A DNA stretch of 64,000 nucleotides from Parvibacillus sp035426385 (GCA_035426385.1 DAOLZQ010000006.1:18152-82151); one strand, 5' to 3'. Shown: positions 35,069 through 45,884, numbered from the stretch's first letter. Made by a program: numbers and translations. Notes: generated by a model from the sequence alone, not told the origin.

Positions 35069-36479
35069 TCCAAGACCAAGTTTTTTCGAAAGTGTAAGTA
35101 GGAATTTTGATAAAGCAGCTCTTCATACCGGACTGCCAAAGGGCTTACTGGATCAGATAAAAGCTTGTAACGCAGTTTATCAGGTAAACTTCCCCGTAAA
35201 AGTTGGGAATGAATATCAGGTAATCGAGGCATATAGAGTTCAACATAGCCATCATAGACTCCCTACTAAAGGAGGAATCCGCTATAGCAGTCACGTCAAC
35301 CAGGACGAGGTCATGGCGCTAGCTGCTCTGATGACATATAAATGCGCTATTGTGGACGTACCTTTTGGAGGTGCTAAAGGTGGTGTTAAAATCAATCCAA
35401 AGGACTATACAGTCAAGCAATTGGAAAAAATCACTCGTAGATATACGACAGAATTAATCCGAAAGAACTTTATAGGCCCTGGCATTGATGTACCGGCTCC
35501 GGATTACGGAACAGGGGCCAGAGAAATGGCTTGGATAGCCGATACTTATATGACTATGCGACATGGAGATATAGATGGCGCAGCTTGTGTCACGGGTAAG
35601 CCTGTAACGCAGAATGGAGTTAAAGGGCGTGAAGAAGCTACGGGCAGAGGTGTTTATTATGGTATCCGGGAATTCTTCAATAATAAAGAGGATTGTAAAA
35701 AACTTGGACTTACCACCGGTGTAGCCGGTAAGACAATGGTTTTGCAAGGCCTGGGCAACGTCGGTAGTTTTACAGGGAAAATTTCACAAGCAGAGGGTGA
35801 TATCAATATCATTGCGGTTTCAGAATATGAAGGTGCAATATATAGCGAGAAAGGAATCAACATACAGGAGTTGATTAAATTTAGAAAAGAAACCGGAAGT
35901 ATCCTCGGATTTAAGGATACTAAAACGCTTGAAAATAGATCTGTTGCACTAGAGTTGCCTTGTGATATTCTGGTACCTGCTGCACTAGAAAATCAAATTA
36001 CTGCTGATAATGCTCCTCGTATTCAAGCAAAAATAATCGCAGAGGCAGCTAATGGCCCTGTAGCAGGAGATGCGGAAGAAATCTTATTGAACAAGGGAAT
36101 TATCATCATTCCCGATATGTTTTTGAACGCCGGGGGAGTTACAGTTTCTTACTTTGAATGGTTGAAAAACCTTTCACATATGCGTTTCGGGCGTATGGAA
36201 AAACGCTTTGACGAGAATTTGTATGAGAATTTTGCATCTGTTGTTGAAAGTATGACTGGTAAGAAAATTAATCTTTTACAGAGAAATATATTGACCAAAG
36301 GTGCCGATGAAATTGATTTGGTAAGGTCGGGCCTCGAAGAAACAATGGTAAACTCATATCAGGATATCAGAGAATTATGGAAAAGAAAACGCGCTGTCAA
36401 AGACATGAGAACTGCAGCTTTTATTCTAGCCTTAAACAAAATTAGTAGTGATTATCTTGCATTGGGGATTTTTCCTTAA
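35061..36479 (+). CDS. gdhA: Glutamate dehydrogenase (Glu/Leu/Phe/Val family)
   Basis: 472 residues. Interconverts glutamate and 2-oxoglutarate plus ammonia with NAD(P). The substrate-binding part has LPTKGGIRYS, the catalytic lysine in VPFGGAKGGVKI, and VPAPDYGTGAREMAWI; the Rossmann part has VLQGLGNVGSFTG. A 19-residue stretch HGDIDGAACVTGKPVTQNG is typical of the domain junction. Length is longer than the 410-420 of most NAD types because of a C-terminal helical extension. It overlaps ccmD, and an Lrp/AsnC regulator follows by 46 bases, which is a plausible local regulator. Confidence 0.93.
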   Translation: MSNPRPSFFESVSRNFDKAALHTGLPKGLLDQIKACNAVYQVNFPVKVGNEYQVIEAYRVQHSHHRLPTKGGIRYSSHVNQDEVMALAALMTYKCAIVDVPFGGAKGGVKINPKDYTVKQLEKITRRYTTELIRKNFIGPGIDVPAPDYGTGAREMAWIADTYMTMRHGDIDGAACVTGKPVTQNGVKGREEATGRGVYYGIREFFNNKEDCKKLGLTTGVAGKTMVLQGLGNVGSFTGKISQAEGDINIIAVSEYEGAIYSEKGINIQELIKFRKETGSILGFKDTKTLENRSVALELPCDILVPAALENQITADNAPRIQAKIIAEAANGPVAGDAEEILLNKGIIIIPDMFLNAGGVTVSYFEWLKNLSHMRFGRMEKRFDENLYENFASVVESMTGKKINLLQRNILTKGADEIDLVRSGLEETMVNSYQDIRELWKRKRAVKDMRTAAFILALNKISSDYLALGIFP

Positions 36480-36525
36480 TACATATTTTATTTTTATTAT
36501 CTTTATACATTATTAATTTGGTTTT

Positions 36526-37011
36526 ATGCATAATCATTCGGAAAACAAGCTTGACAAGATCGATCTGAAAATACTAAGAATATTACAAGCTAACAGTAAG
36601 ATCACTAATCTAGATTTATCAAAGAAAATAGGTTTATCTCCTGCTCCTACTCTGGAAAGAGTAAAGAAACTGGAATCAACTGGAGTCATCTCAAATTATC
36701 ATGCTGCAGTGGATTCTATGGCGTTGGGACTTAATGTGAAGACATTTGTGCTCGTCTCTCTAGCGTGGAAAATGAAGAATGCACTTGATAAATTTTTAGA
36801 AAAAATTAAAAATATCCCTGAGATCACTGAATGTTATATCATCACAGGTGAGGCAGATTTTCTGATGAAGATCGTGTGTAAAGATATTCCGGATTATGAG
36901 CACATACTCTTCAAAACTCTAAGTCAGATCGAAGAAATAGAAAGACTCAAGACCCTTATGACACTTTCAACAGTCAAGGATTCCAAAATTCTTCCTTTTG
37001 AATATGAATAA
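36526..37011 (+). CDS. Lrp/AsnC-family transcriptional regulator
   Basis: 161 residues. N-terminal helix-turn-helix (KIDLKILRILQANSKITNLDL, then KIGLSPAPTLERVKKLE) and C-terminal RAM effector domain with ECYIITGEADFLMKI. Members bind amino acids and control amino-acid metabolism; the position directly after gdhA makes gdhA a natural target, though that is inference. A degenerate -7 box TATCTTTA lies at 36498-36505. Confidence 0.92.
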   Translation: MHNHSENKLDKIDLKILRILQANSKITNLDLSKKIGLSPAPTLERVKKLESTGVISNYHAAVDSMALGLNVKTFVLVSLAWKMKNALDKFLEKIKNIPEITECYIITGEADFLMKIVCKDIPDYEHILFKTLSQIEEIERLKTLMTLSTVKDSKILPFEYE

Positions 37012-37023
37012 GTAAAGACTGAA

Positions 37024-37845
37024 TTGTCTAGATCTTCTTCACTTTCACTACTTCAGGAAATTCACGATACTGAATCACCCTCTCAGCTCAGGGGATATCT
37101 CCTGGGATCTATTCATCTTTTTCATTCTTCATTTTTACCTCTAATAGATATTTGCAGCCAACTTATTCCAAGCTGTGTCAGCTATTGTGGCGAGATGGAT
37201 CTTTCACTCATGGATCAGGAGATGCCATTATCTACCATTTTTATGGAACCCCTGGCAGGCCGGATAAAATGTTCCGCTTCTCAAACTAGGTTTTTATTAA
37301 AGAAGTTCAATATTAGTCTAGAACAATTGAATCATTATCCTCCTCCTGTGGCACTTAGTAAGGTATTTTCCAGTATAATGGAGGGTACAATAGAACCGGG
37401 TTCAGTTGATGCTGCCCTTACAGATATAGCAATGTCACATGGGTTGAAAATGATGGGTCTGGAAGCCTATGAAGTTCAGCAAAACTTAATGGCAGAACTC
37501 TCTGATTCGACGTTTTTGGAGCAATTAGAAAATATACTTCATAAGCCATTGAACTTCAGACGAAAGACATCAAAGTTGATAAAGAATTACGCAGCTAATG
37601 ACCTTACAAAAATATACGCTCACGTAAAAAGGTCAAGTGGTCTGGATAAGCACAAGTTGGTATACCGACGCAATAAAGAGATGGCACTAAAGATGCATGA
37701 TATTATAATGCATTCCACCGGCAATGTGTTTTTTTCCGTAGGAGCCGGACACTTGCCTGGAAACTATGGTATGATGCGATACTTAAAACAACACGGTTAT
37801 AAACTGAAGCCGATTAACTTCGTTACTGACGGGAGCGCATCCTAA
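37024..37845 (+). CDS. TraB/GumN-family protein
   Basis: 273 residues beginning at TTG 37024, the first possible start after the in-frame stop of the Lrp gene 12 bases upstream. The two short conserved elements of the TraB/GumN (Tiki-like) family are present: YLLGSIHLFH near the N-terminus and FFSVGAGHLPGNYGMMRYL near the C-terminus, with a glutamate in YCGEMDL. Unlike many family members it has no obvious signal peptide, so it may be cytoplasmic. Members are thought to be metalloproteases, with histidines and glutamates as ligands. Its end overlaps porX by 23 bases. Confidence 0.8.
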   Translation: MSRSSSLSLLQEIHDTESPSQLRGYLLGSIHLFHSSFLPLIDICSQLIPSCVSYCGEMDLSLMDQEMPLSTIFMEPLAGRIKCSASQTRFLLKKFNISLEQLNHYPPPVALSKVFSSIMEGTIEPGSVDAALTDIAMSHGLKMMGLEAYEVQQNLMAELSDSTFLEQLENILHKPLNFRRKTSKLIKNYAANDLTKIYAHVKRSSGLDKHKLVYRRNKEMALKMHDIIMHSTGNVFFSVGAGHLPGNYGMMRYLKQHGYKLKPINFVTDGSAS

Positions 37846-39385
37846 TACAAGGACAGATCATTTCCTCAAGTGAAATTCCCCCGTGTTGAAATGTATCCCG
37901 ATAATATGTATTGTAATAATTGTAATTATTCGGGTACAGAAAATACTTATCTTCTTTGGCAAAGATGAATGCCGAGCTCACATTTGGACGAGGAAGCATA
38001 TATTTCACCGGATCTTTCATCTCCAACACATCTGATGGATCGTATTGAAGATTCTTTCCTACCTTATATCTGAGATTTGTAGTAGTCTCTCTGTCACCCA
38101 CTACCCTACTAGGCGTCTTGACTTTTATAGTACCATGATCAGTGAGAATAAAAAGTTGTACGGGCCGCTCTGCCAGTTTCTGTAATGCTGTCCATAAGGG
38201 TGAATGCAGGAACCAAGAACGCGTCAATGACCGATATGCTTTTTCGTCCGCCGCCAGTTCTTTCAATACTTCCATCTCTGTCCGAGCATGGGACAGCATA
38301 TCGATAAAGTTATATACGATGACACTTATGTTGTTATTACACAAGTTCATCACATTGTCTGCAAGATTTTTCCCGTGCTGACTATTCGTAACTTTAATAT
38401 ATTCAGATTTGATGGGTTTTCTGAAAACCCGGTTGATTTGATCTTCCAGAAAATCTGCTTCGTGCTGATTTTTGCCGCCTTCATCAAAGTCATTTTTCCA
38501 CATATCTGGATATTTCTGAGAGATCTCATAAGGAGTCATACCTGCGAAGATTGCATTGCGACTATATTGCGTCGAGGTAGGTAAGATACTGCAGAAGGCC
38601 TCTTCTGATTCCAACTTAAATTGCTCAGCTATAATTGGCTCAATTGTCTTCCACTGGTCAAAGCGCAGATTATCCAATAATAAAATGATATTTGGATTGT
38701 TGTCATCCAGAAAAGGGAAAACCTTTTCTCTGAGGACATTGTATGACATGACAGGCGTCTTACCTTTTACAAACTCAACCCAGTCGATATAGTTTCGATC
38801 AACAAATTTTGAAAATGCAGCATTCGCTTCGCTTTTCTGGGAAGCAATAATTTCACTCATCGCAGTTGCATTCGATTCATCCAGCTTCAGTTCCCATTTG
38901 ATAATTTCCTTATAGGTATCCACCCATTCGTCAAAATTCAGGCCACTATTGATAGCCATAAATATATTTCGAAACTGTTGCTGATAGTCTGAACTACTCT
39001 TCTCGCGAATGAGTCTCTTTTCGTCTGTGATCTTTTTTAGAGAGAGCAGGATTTGATTTGGATTGACCGGCTTTATAAGGTAATCTGCAATCTGAGAGCC
39101 AATCGCTTGCTCCATAATATGCTCCTCCTCATTCTTAGTAATCATAACTACCGGAATAGTGGAATTGATTGCTTTCATCTTTTCAAGTGTCTCCATACCA
39201 GACATTCCCGGCATACTTTCATCCAGAAACACTGCGTCAATATCCTTCACATTTACAAATTCTTCGAGTGCATCATAACCATTGGTGACAGAAATAATCT
39301 CATATCCTCGTTGTTCTAAAAAAATAAGCTGGGGTTTGAGTAAATCAATTTCGTCATCAGCCCAAAGAATTTTTACTTTTTCCAT
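37823..39385 (-). CDS. porX: PorX: response regulator with PglZ domain controlling T9SS
   Basis: 520 residues from ATG 39385 (MEKVKILWADDEIDLL); a 40-residue upstream extension in frame has no family similarity. Residues 1-125 are a receiver domain with acidic pocket D10, D11, phospho-acceptor D55 (AVFLDESMPG) and K in YLIKPVNP. After a helical linker the C-terminal PglZ domain has the alkaline-phosphatase-like metal site: LLDNLRFDQW, threonine in PTSTQYSRNA, FIDMLSHAR and LTDHGT. This is the PorX architecture, which with PorY regulates type IX secretion genes and has phosphodiesterase activity on cyclic oligonucleotides. Fits the several T9SS cargo genes here. porY is not in the window. Confidence 0.93.
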   Translation of the reverse strand: MEKVKILWADDEIDLLKPQLIFLEQRGYEIISVTNGYDALEEFVNVKDIDAVFLDESMPGMSGMETLEKMKAINSTIPVVMITKNEEEHIMEQAIGSQIADYLIKPVNPNQILLSLKKITDEKRLIREKSSSDYQQQFRNIFMAINSGLNFDEWVDTYKEIIKWELKLDESNATAMSEIIASQKSEANAAFSKFVDRNYIDWVEFVKGKTPVMSYNVLREKVFPFLDDNNPNIILLLDNLRFDQWKTIEPIIAEQFKLESEEAFCSILPTSTQYSRNAIFAGMTPYEISQKYPDMWKNDFDEGGKNQHEADFLEDQINRVFRKPIKSEYIKVTNSQHGKNLADNVMNLCNNNISVIVYNFIDMLSHARTEMEVLKELAADEKAYRSLTRSWFLHSPLWTALQKLAERPVQLFILTDHGTIKVKTPSRVVGDRETTTNLRYKVGKNLQYDPSDVLEMKDPVKYMLPRPNVSSAFIFAKEDKYFLYPNNYNYYNTYYRDTFQHGGISLEEMICPCIRMRSRQ

Positions 39386-39455
39386 TAAAATAGTATTGAT
39401 ATAAAATCTATGTTTAAACGCTACAAAGTATATATATTGTTCTGTATGCGTACAA

Positions 39456-40412
39456 TTACTGTCTATTTTTGAATTGGAAAGTACTTTGGACCCCAAATTC
39501 ATCATTATCAGCTCGATTGACCGTAAAACTTATGCATTCTAATCCGGTAGAATAGAATATATGTGTCAGTGGTCGATTGAAAAAACCTCCGGAATTAGTA
39601 TATACTGTTGGTACATAACCATTGCGTGAATTAGATAAGCCAGTGTTTGACCTAAAGTCCTGTAATTCCGCAGCCCATGCAACTGTATTGAATACACCTG
39701 TGACGACCTTATCGGTAGAATCCATGCTTACCAACTTTTCTAAAAAATTTAACTGCCCATCACGAGAATCTCTAGTTCCCTTGTCAATATTAGGTGAGAT
39801 ATAGGTACAATAAGTGTTAAGCAGCTTATCATAAATCTTACAATTCAGTCTGACTATAGGATACTGTTCATAATAGAAAGTGTCAATACTCAGCGTATTA
39901 AGCTTGCTAAAGATCAACAAGCCATACGCATCTATGCGCGGCAACTGAACTTTTAATGAGAAATGGGAAGCCATTTTCTCATTGATGACTGATTCCCAAT
40001 CAGGTGTAAACTCCTCGAAAACAACAATATCCGGGTCATTTTTTAGAATATAACTAAATACTTTATCAGGATCAGAGTCTATATCTGAAATATTGCAAAG
40101 CGATACTCTGAACTTTGGTTGATTGTTCCGTAAGGGAGATTTTATCCTGGCATTGGTAGTTTCCTTCATTAGCAATGCGAGTGAAGCAGCACATAAGAAA
40201 GCTGTGACCACGAGGAAGCGATTTTCAAAAATTAAGAAGAACAATCCTATAATGATATAAGAAACCATTATTTGATTGACATAATCTACACTCCATTGAA
40301 AGGAGCTTACTTTCAATGCCACCAAATTCACAAATACACCCAGAACTAAAAGGCTGAAAGATACGACAGTAAATATTCTCTTAGTAACCGTATTTTTTAT
40401 CCAGTTAGGCAT
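39456..40412 (-). CDS. Membrane-anchored EEP-fold protein lacking catalytic residues
   Basis: 318 residues. Three N-terminal membrane helices (about 14-34, 48-62, 66-82) are followed by an endonuclease/exonuclease/phosphatase-like domain. Scaffold elements align well: N107, KNDPDIVVFEEFTPDW with E134, DAYGLLIFSK, VVTGVFNTVAWAAELQDF and PLTHIFYS. But the catalytic signature GDFN reads GVFN (V240), the D-H of the IDH element reads T283-H284, and the terminal SDH reads D304-E305. The usual THP histidine is a serine (ISPN). Such a protein should be unable to hydrolyse phosphodiesters in the standard way. It lies between ndk and porX on the same strand. Family assignment is from memory of membrane EEP proteins. 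Confidence 0.7.
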   Translation of the reverse strand: MPNWIKNTVTKRIFTVVSFSLLVLGVFVNLVALKVSSFQWSVDYVNQIMVSYIIIGLFFLIFENRFLVVTAFLCAASLALLMKETTNARIKSPLRNNQPKFRVSLCNISDIDSDPDKVFSYILKNDPDIVVFEEFTPDWESVINEKMASHFSLKVQLPRIDAYGLLIFSKLNTLSIDTFYYEQYPIVRLNCKIYDKLLNTYCTYISPNIDKGTRDSRDGQLNFLEKLVSMDSTDKVVTGVFNTVAWAAELQDFRSNTGLSNSRNGYVPTVYTNSGGFFNRPLTHIFYSTGLECISFTVNRADNDEFGVQSTFQFKNRQ

Positions 40413-40446
40413 GATTCCCTTTTAGGAAAATAAGAATAGGAAAAAT

Positions 40447-40866
40447 TTAGTAGGTATCAATGCCTGCAAAGTGAAAATTACTCTCTATTTGCGCATTTTC
40501 ATCAGAATCCGAACCATGAACTGCATTCTCTCCGACATTGCGCGCATATAGAGCTCGGATAGTGCCCGGAGCCGCATTGGCCGGATTAGTAGCTCCTATT
40601 AAAGCCCTGAAATCCTCAACGGCGTTTGCCTTTTCCAGGATGGCTGCTACGATAGCACCGCTGGACATAAACTCTACAAGTTCGCCATAGAAGGGACGTT
40701 GATGGTGCACTTCATAAAATTTACCAGCCCCTTGAGGAGTCATTCTGGTCATTTTTAAAGCAACAATTTTAAAGCCATTTTCGGTTATTAATTGAAGAAT
40801 ATTGCCTACGTGACCATCTTCAACCGCATCGGGTTTGATCATTGTGAATGTTCTGTTGTCAGCCAT
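40447..40866 (-). CDS. ndk: Nucleoside diphosphate kinase
   Basis: 139 residues. Transfers the gamma-phosphate of ATP to NDPs through a phosphohistidine. RTFTMIKPDAVEDGHVG at the N-terminus and the active-site histidine H117 in GENAVHGSDSDENAQIE are unmistakable. Length is normal. It is first in a leftward ndk-EEP-porX set, with a TATCTTTG promoter 41 bases upstream. Confidence 0.96.
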   Translation of the reverse strand: MADNRTFTMIKPDAVEDGHVGNILQLITENGFKIVALKMTRMTPQGAGKFYEVHHQRPFYGELVEFMSSGAIVAAILEKANAVEDFRALIGATNPANAAPGTIRALYARNVGENAVHGSDSDENAQIESNFHFAGIDTY

Positions 40867-40906
40867 ATTTTTAGTTAGTGTGGTTAATTGTATTTAAAAA
40901 AGAGCA

Positions 40907-40914
40907 CAAAGATA
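40907..40914 (-). promoter_or_regulatory. -7 element for ndk
   Basis: Read leftward this is TATCTTTG, a full TAnnTTTG match 40 bases before the ATG at 40866, in the divergent gap shared with the NrnA-like gene. Confidence 0.45.
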
Positions 40915-40958
40915 TATTTTCTTCCACAAGAATAAAAAAATAGCGACTTTTGCTGCCA

Positions 40959-41969
40959 ATGGAGGGCATTCAGGAATTAAAAAACTTATTACACCAACCT
41001 CGTAATATTGTGATATTGTCTCATCGCAACCCCGATGGAGATGCAGTAGGCTCGTCTTTAGGATTAAAAAATCTGCTCAGTGGTGGGTTTCATACTTGTA
41101 CAATAATCCTACCTTCTGAATTTCCAGATGAGGTAAGTTGGATGCGGGGCGCGAATGAGATAATAATCTATGATAAATCTACGGATATAGCAGCAGTTAA
41201 AGTGAAGGCTGCAGATGTCTTTTTCTGTTTAGATTTCAATGCTTTAGACAGAATCGACCGGCTTGGCGAGTTGGTAGAAGCTCAGCATAAACCCATTGTT
41301 ACAATAGACCATCATCTATATCCACAAGATTTTTCTGAAATTCTGTTTTCGAAAACAGACGTAAGTAGCACCTGTGAGCTTGTATATTTGGTAGCCAAAG
41401 CCGCCGGCTGGGACCGCACTTTGGATAAAGACGGACTAGAAGCTCTACTTACAGGAATAATCACCGACACAGGGTCGTTTATGTATAATGTACACCCGTC
41501 AACATTTGATAATGTCAGTGAACTCACACATCGCGGTGCAGACATACATTATATTCAAGATAGACTGAATAATCACATAAAAGAAAAACAGCTGCGTCTA
41601 TTGGGGCATTGCTTATCAAACAGGATGAAAATCTGGCCGGAGAAGAAGTCAGGCCTGATCTATCTGACCAAGACCGATTATCAAGATTTTAATATCATCA
41701 GGGGTGATACAGAGGGAATTGTGAATTACTTGCTAAAATTGCACGATGTGCATGTAGCTTGCTTCATTTCAGAACAGCCTAGTATAAATAAAATTTCACT
41801 TCGATCTAAAGGGAACTTTTCTGTAGAAAAAATGGCTAAGACTTATTTCAAAGGGGGTGGTCATAAAAATGCCGCCGGTGGATCAGCCTATGGAAGCCTG
41901 AGCAATATGATCACTCTATTAGAAAAAGCTATTGATGAAAATAAAAATGAAATAATAAATTCATATTAA
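40959..41969 (+). CDS. nrnA: DHH-family phosphoesterase, NrnA-like
   Basis: 336 residues from ATG 40959; a TTG at 40950 is also open. DHH-DHHA1 proteins of this kind degrade nanoRNA and dephosphorylate 3'-phosphoadenosine 5'-phosphate. Motifs: SHRNPDGDAVGSSLGL (motif I), FFCLDFNALDRI (motif II), IDHHLYP (the DHH motif), GIITDTGSF (motif IV) and the DHHA1 GGGHKNAAGG. The upstream box GACTTTTG at 40945-40952 misses the -7 consensus by one base and ends 6 bases before the start, so the transcript may have almost no leader. FKBP follows after 22 bases. Confidence 0.9.
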   Translation: MEGIQELKNLLHQPRNIVILSHRNPDGDAVGSSLGLKNLLSGGFHTCTIILPSEFPDEVSWMRGANEIIIYDKSTDIAAVKVKAADVFFCLDFNALDRIDRLGELVEAQHKPIVTIDHHLYPQDFSEILFSKTDVSSTCELVYLVAKAAGWDRTLDKDGLEALLTGIITDTGSFMYNVHPSTFDNVSELTHRGADIHYIQDRLNNHIKEKQLRLLGHCLSNRMKIWPEKKSGLIYLTKTDYQDFNIIRGDTEGIVNYLLKLHDVHVACFISEQPSINKISLRSKGNFSVEKMAKTYFKGGGHKNAAGGSAYGSLSNMITLLEKAIDENKNEIINSY

Positions 41970-41991
41970 AATTTTAATTAAACTATTCTTT

Positions 41992-42846
41992 ATGAAGTAC
42001 CAATTTATTGCGTTAATTCTTAGTGGGGCTCTGATTTTCTCCTATTGTAAAAAAGGAGGTACTGAAGCAGTCACCAAGCACGGATATAAATATCAGCTTT
42101 TCGAAACAGGATCAGGTAATAAAATCCAACCGGGAGATGTAACTTATCTTGCTGCTCAATTAATTCACGTTCAACGCGATGGCAAAGACTCTGTATTTTT
42201 AGATACAAGAAGTAATCCTATGCCATTCGAGTTTGTAATGCCGTTTGACTCACAGGTCACTACCCCATCACCTATAGTCGATATACTACCGTATATGAGA
42301 AAGGGCGACAGTGTTGTTGTAATGCAACCTATAGATTCACTTAAGAATCTGGAACCATTCATGAAGAGCTGGAAATTCATCAAGCATTCCTTCAAGGTTT
42401 TAGATATAATCAATGACAAGGACAGAAAAGTCGTACAAGATAAAGAAGCTGCAGTAGCAGCTCAGGTTGAGAAAGACATAAAGGCCTTCAATGATAACTC
42501 ACTTAAAGATATGGAGACAACTCCAAGTGGAGTGAAAATACTTTTCCATGAAAAAGGAACAGGTCCCCTACCTAAGCAAGGCGAAGCTGTCAAAGTGCTG
42601 TATTATGGCGTGACTAGAAAGGACGGTAAATTGTTCGACAGTGCTTATAAGAAAGGTTCACCTTTTATCTTCCCTATCGGCGAAGGTCAGGTGATCAAAG
42701 GCTGGGAAGAAGGAATGGCCCTACTACCCAAAGGCTCAAAGGCAACCCTTTTCTTACCTGCTGAAGTAGCTTATGGCGAAAAAGGCGTTCCCACATTTAT
42801 AGAACCCAATTCAGATCTGGTGTTCTATGTAGAAGTAATTAAATAA
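41992..42846 (+). CDS. FKBP-type peptidyl-prolyl isomerase lipoprotein
   Basis: 284 residues. Lipoprotein signal with Cys19 in FSYC. The C-terminal 100 residues are a complete FKBP domain: VKVLYYGVTRKDGKLFDSAY, the GQVIKGWEEGMALLPKGSKA segment (split motifs VIKGWEEGM and LPKGSKATLFLP) and AYGEKG. The N-terminal 150 residues look like a second, degenerate FKBP-like domain (GDVTYLAAQLIHVQRDGKDSVF) joined by a helical linker. It should act as a periplasmic or outer-membrane folding helper. Ends at a clear terminator. Confidence 0.92.
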   Translation: MKYQFIALILSGALIFSYCKKGGTEAVTKHGYKYQLFETGSGNKIQPGDVTYLAAQLIHVQRDGKDSVFLDTRSNPMPFEFVMPFDSQVTTPSPIVDILPYMRKGDSVVVMQPIDSLKNLEPFMKSWKFIKHSFKVLDIINDKDRKVVQDKEAAVAAQVEKDIKAFNDNSLKDMETTPSGVKILFHEKGTGPLPKQGEAVKVLYYGVTRKDGKLFDSAYKKGSPFIFPIGEGQVIKGWEEGMALLPKGSKATLFLPAEVAYGEKGVPTFIEPNSDLVFYVEVIK

Positions 42847-42861
42847 TATTAACATATAGAG

Positions 42862-42896
42862 CAGAAGTACTTATTTACGTAGGTACTTCTGTTTTT
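42862..42896 (+). terminator. Rho-independent terminator after the FKBP gene
   Basis: Perfect 9-bp stem CAGAAGTAC/GTACTTCTG (42862-42870 with 42883-42891), 12-base loop, then five T. It separates the FKBP gene from prfB. Confidence 0.8.
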
Positions 42897-42913
42897 ACTT
42901 AAACTATCAAACG

Positions 42914-44018
42914 ATGAATATCGATCAGCTTAAAAGTCTGGAGAACAGACTGGCTTCCCTAAGGAGGTATCTTTGACGTCGATAAGCGACTTTTCACAAT
43001 AGAGGACCTCACTCAGGAGACCCTTTCAGAAACTTTCTGGAAAGAGCCTGTTCGTGCGGAAACTATACTTAAAGAATTAAAAGAAAATCAAAAATGGGTG
43101 GCTCGATTTACGGCAGCTCAAAATGCGATTGAAGAATTAGAAATTGGCTTGGAACTACTCAAGGAAGGTGCTTTCACTGAGACTGAGCTGGATGCCGCGT
43201 ATGCTGATACTTCGGCTCTGGTAGAAGAGATGGAATTCAAGCGAACCATTACTAAAGAAGAAGACAGTCTAAATGCTATCCTCGAGATAAACGCAGGTGC
43301 AGGTGGTACTGAAGCCTGTGATTGGGCAGGTATGCTACTCCGTATGTACTCCATGTGGGGTGAGAAGAATGGTTATAAGGTGGTAGAACTATACAACCAT
43401 GGCGGAGATGTTGCCGGCATCAAATCAGCTGGTCTGGAGTTCACCGGCGGCGAATATCCATATGGTATGTTAAAAGGAGAGAATGGGGTGCACCGACTAG
43501 TGCGTGTCAGTCCCTTCAATTCACAGGGAAAACGGATGACTTCATTTGCTTCTGTCTTTGTACAACCGATGGTGGATGACACCATCGAAGTGATTATCAA
43601 TGTAGCTGACCTGGAATGGGATACTTTCAGGGCTAGCGGTGCAGGCGGTCAGCACGTCAACAAGACAGAATCTGCTGTTCGAGTCCGTCACTTACCCAGC
43701 GGTATCGTCGTAGAATGTCAAGCTGAGCGCAGTCAAATCCAAAACCGTGAAAAAGCAATGGTTATGCTGAAATCAAAGATTTACGAAATGGAATTGAAAA
43801 AGCAGCAGGCAGAAAGAGATATATTAGAATCCGGTAAAATGAAGAATGAATGGGGAAGTCAGATCCGCAGCTATGTGCTCGATGACCGTCGTGTGAAAGA
43901 TCATAGAACAGGGTTTACCATGAATAATACGGATGCCGTCTTAGATGGTGATATCAGTGGTTATCTTAAAGAGTATTTAATGTGGGATGGTGACACTCCT
44001 GCCAGTAACGATCAATAA
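42914..44018 (+). CDS. prfB: Peptide chain release factor 2 (programmed +1 frameshift)
   Basis: RF2 ends translation at UGA and UAA. The gene is read in two frames: 20 codons from ATG 42914, then an in-frame TGA at 42974-42976, then 347 codons in the +1 frame beginning GAC at 42975 and running to 44018. Total 367 residues, the normal RF2 size; neither frame alone encodes a full factor. The codon-recognition tripeptide SPF is in VRVSPFNSQGKR and the hydrolysis motif GGQ in ASGAGGQHVNKTESAV. xseB follows after 5 bases. Confidence 0.97.
42962..42977 (+). promoter_or_regulatory. prfB programmed frameshift site
   Basis: A Shine-Dalgarno-like AGGAGG (42962-42967) is followed by TAT, the slip codon CTT (42971-42973), and TGA C (42974-42977). 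This is the RF2 autoregulatory site: low RF2 lets the ribosome pause at UGA and slip +1. The six-base purine element and its 3-base spacing to the slip codon match the well-known bacterial arrangement. Confidence 0.95.
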
Positions 44019-44023
44019 CAATT

Positions 44024-44227
44024 ATGGACATGGAAAATCAAAATATAGAAGAACCAGTCAATTTCCAACAAGCCTTTGATGAATTGACGGAAATATTAAA
44101 AACAATAGAAACCGGCAATCTATCAATTGATGGATTGCCGAATATCTTAGCTCGAGCAAAATTTTTAAACCAATATTGCGAAAAAAAACTCACCCAAATA
44201 GAATCAGAACTAAATGATCAAGCTTAG
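44024..44227 (+). CDS. xseB: Exodeoxyribonuclease VII small subunit
   Basis: 67 residues. XseB joins XseA in exonuclease VII, which degrades single-stranded DNA. The helical core FQQAFDELTEILKTIETGNL followed by LARAKFLNQYCEKKLTQIE is typical. ATG 44030 is a second possible start. xseA is not in the window. The gene is probably co-expressed with prfB. Confidence 0.88.
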   Translation: MDMENQNIEEPVNFQQAFDELTEILKTIETGNLSIDGLPNILARAKFLNQYCEKKLTQIESELNDQA

Positions 44228-44231
44228 ATTA

Positions 44232-45884
<1,653 letters not shown>

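Noticed and set aside
39386..39505. 40-residue N-terminal extension of porX
   Set aside because: PorX receiver domains begin close to MEKVKILWADDE; the extension also overlaps the end of the upstream gene.
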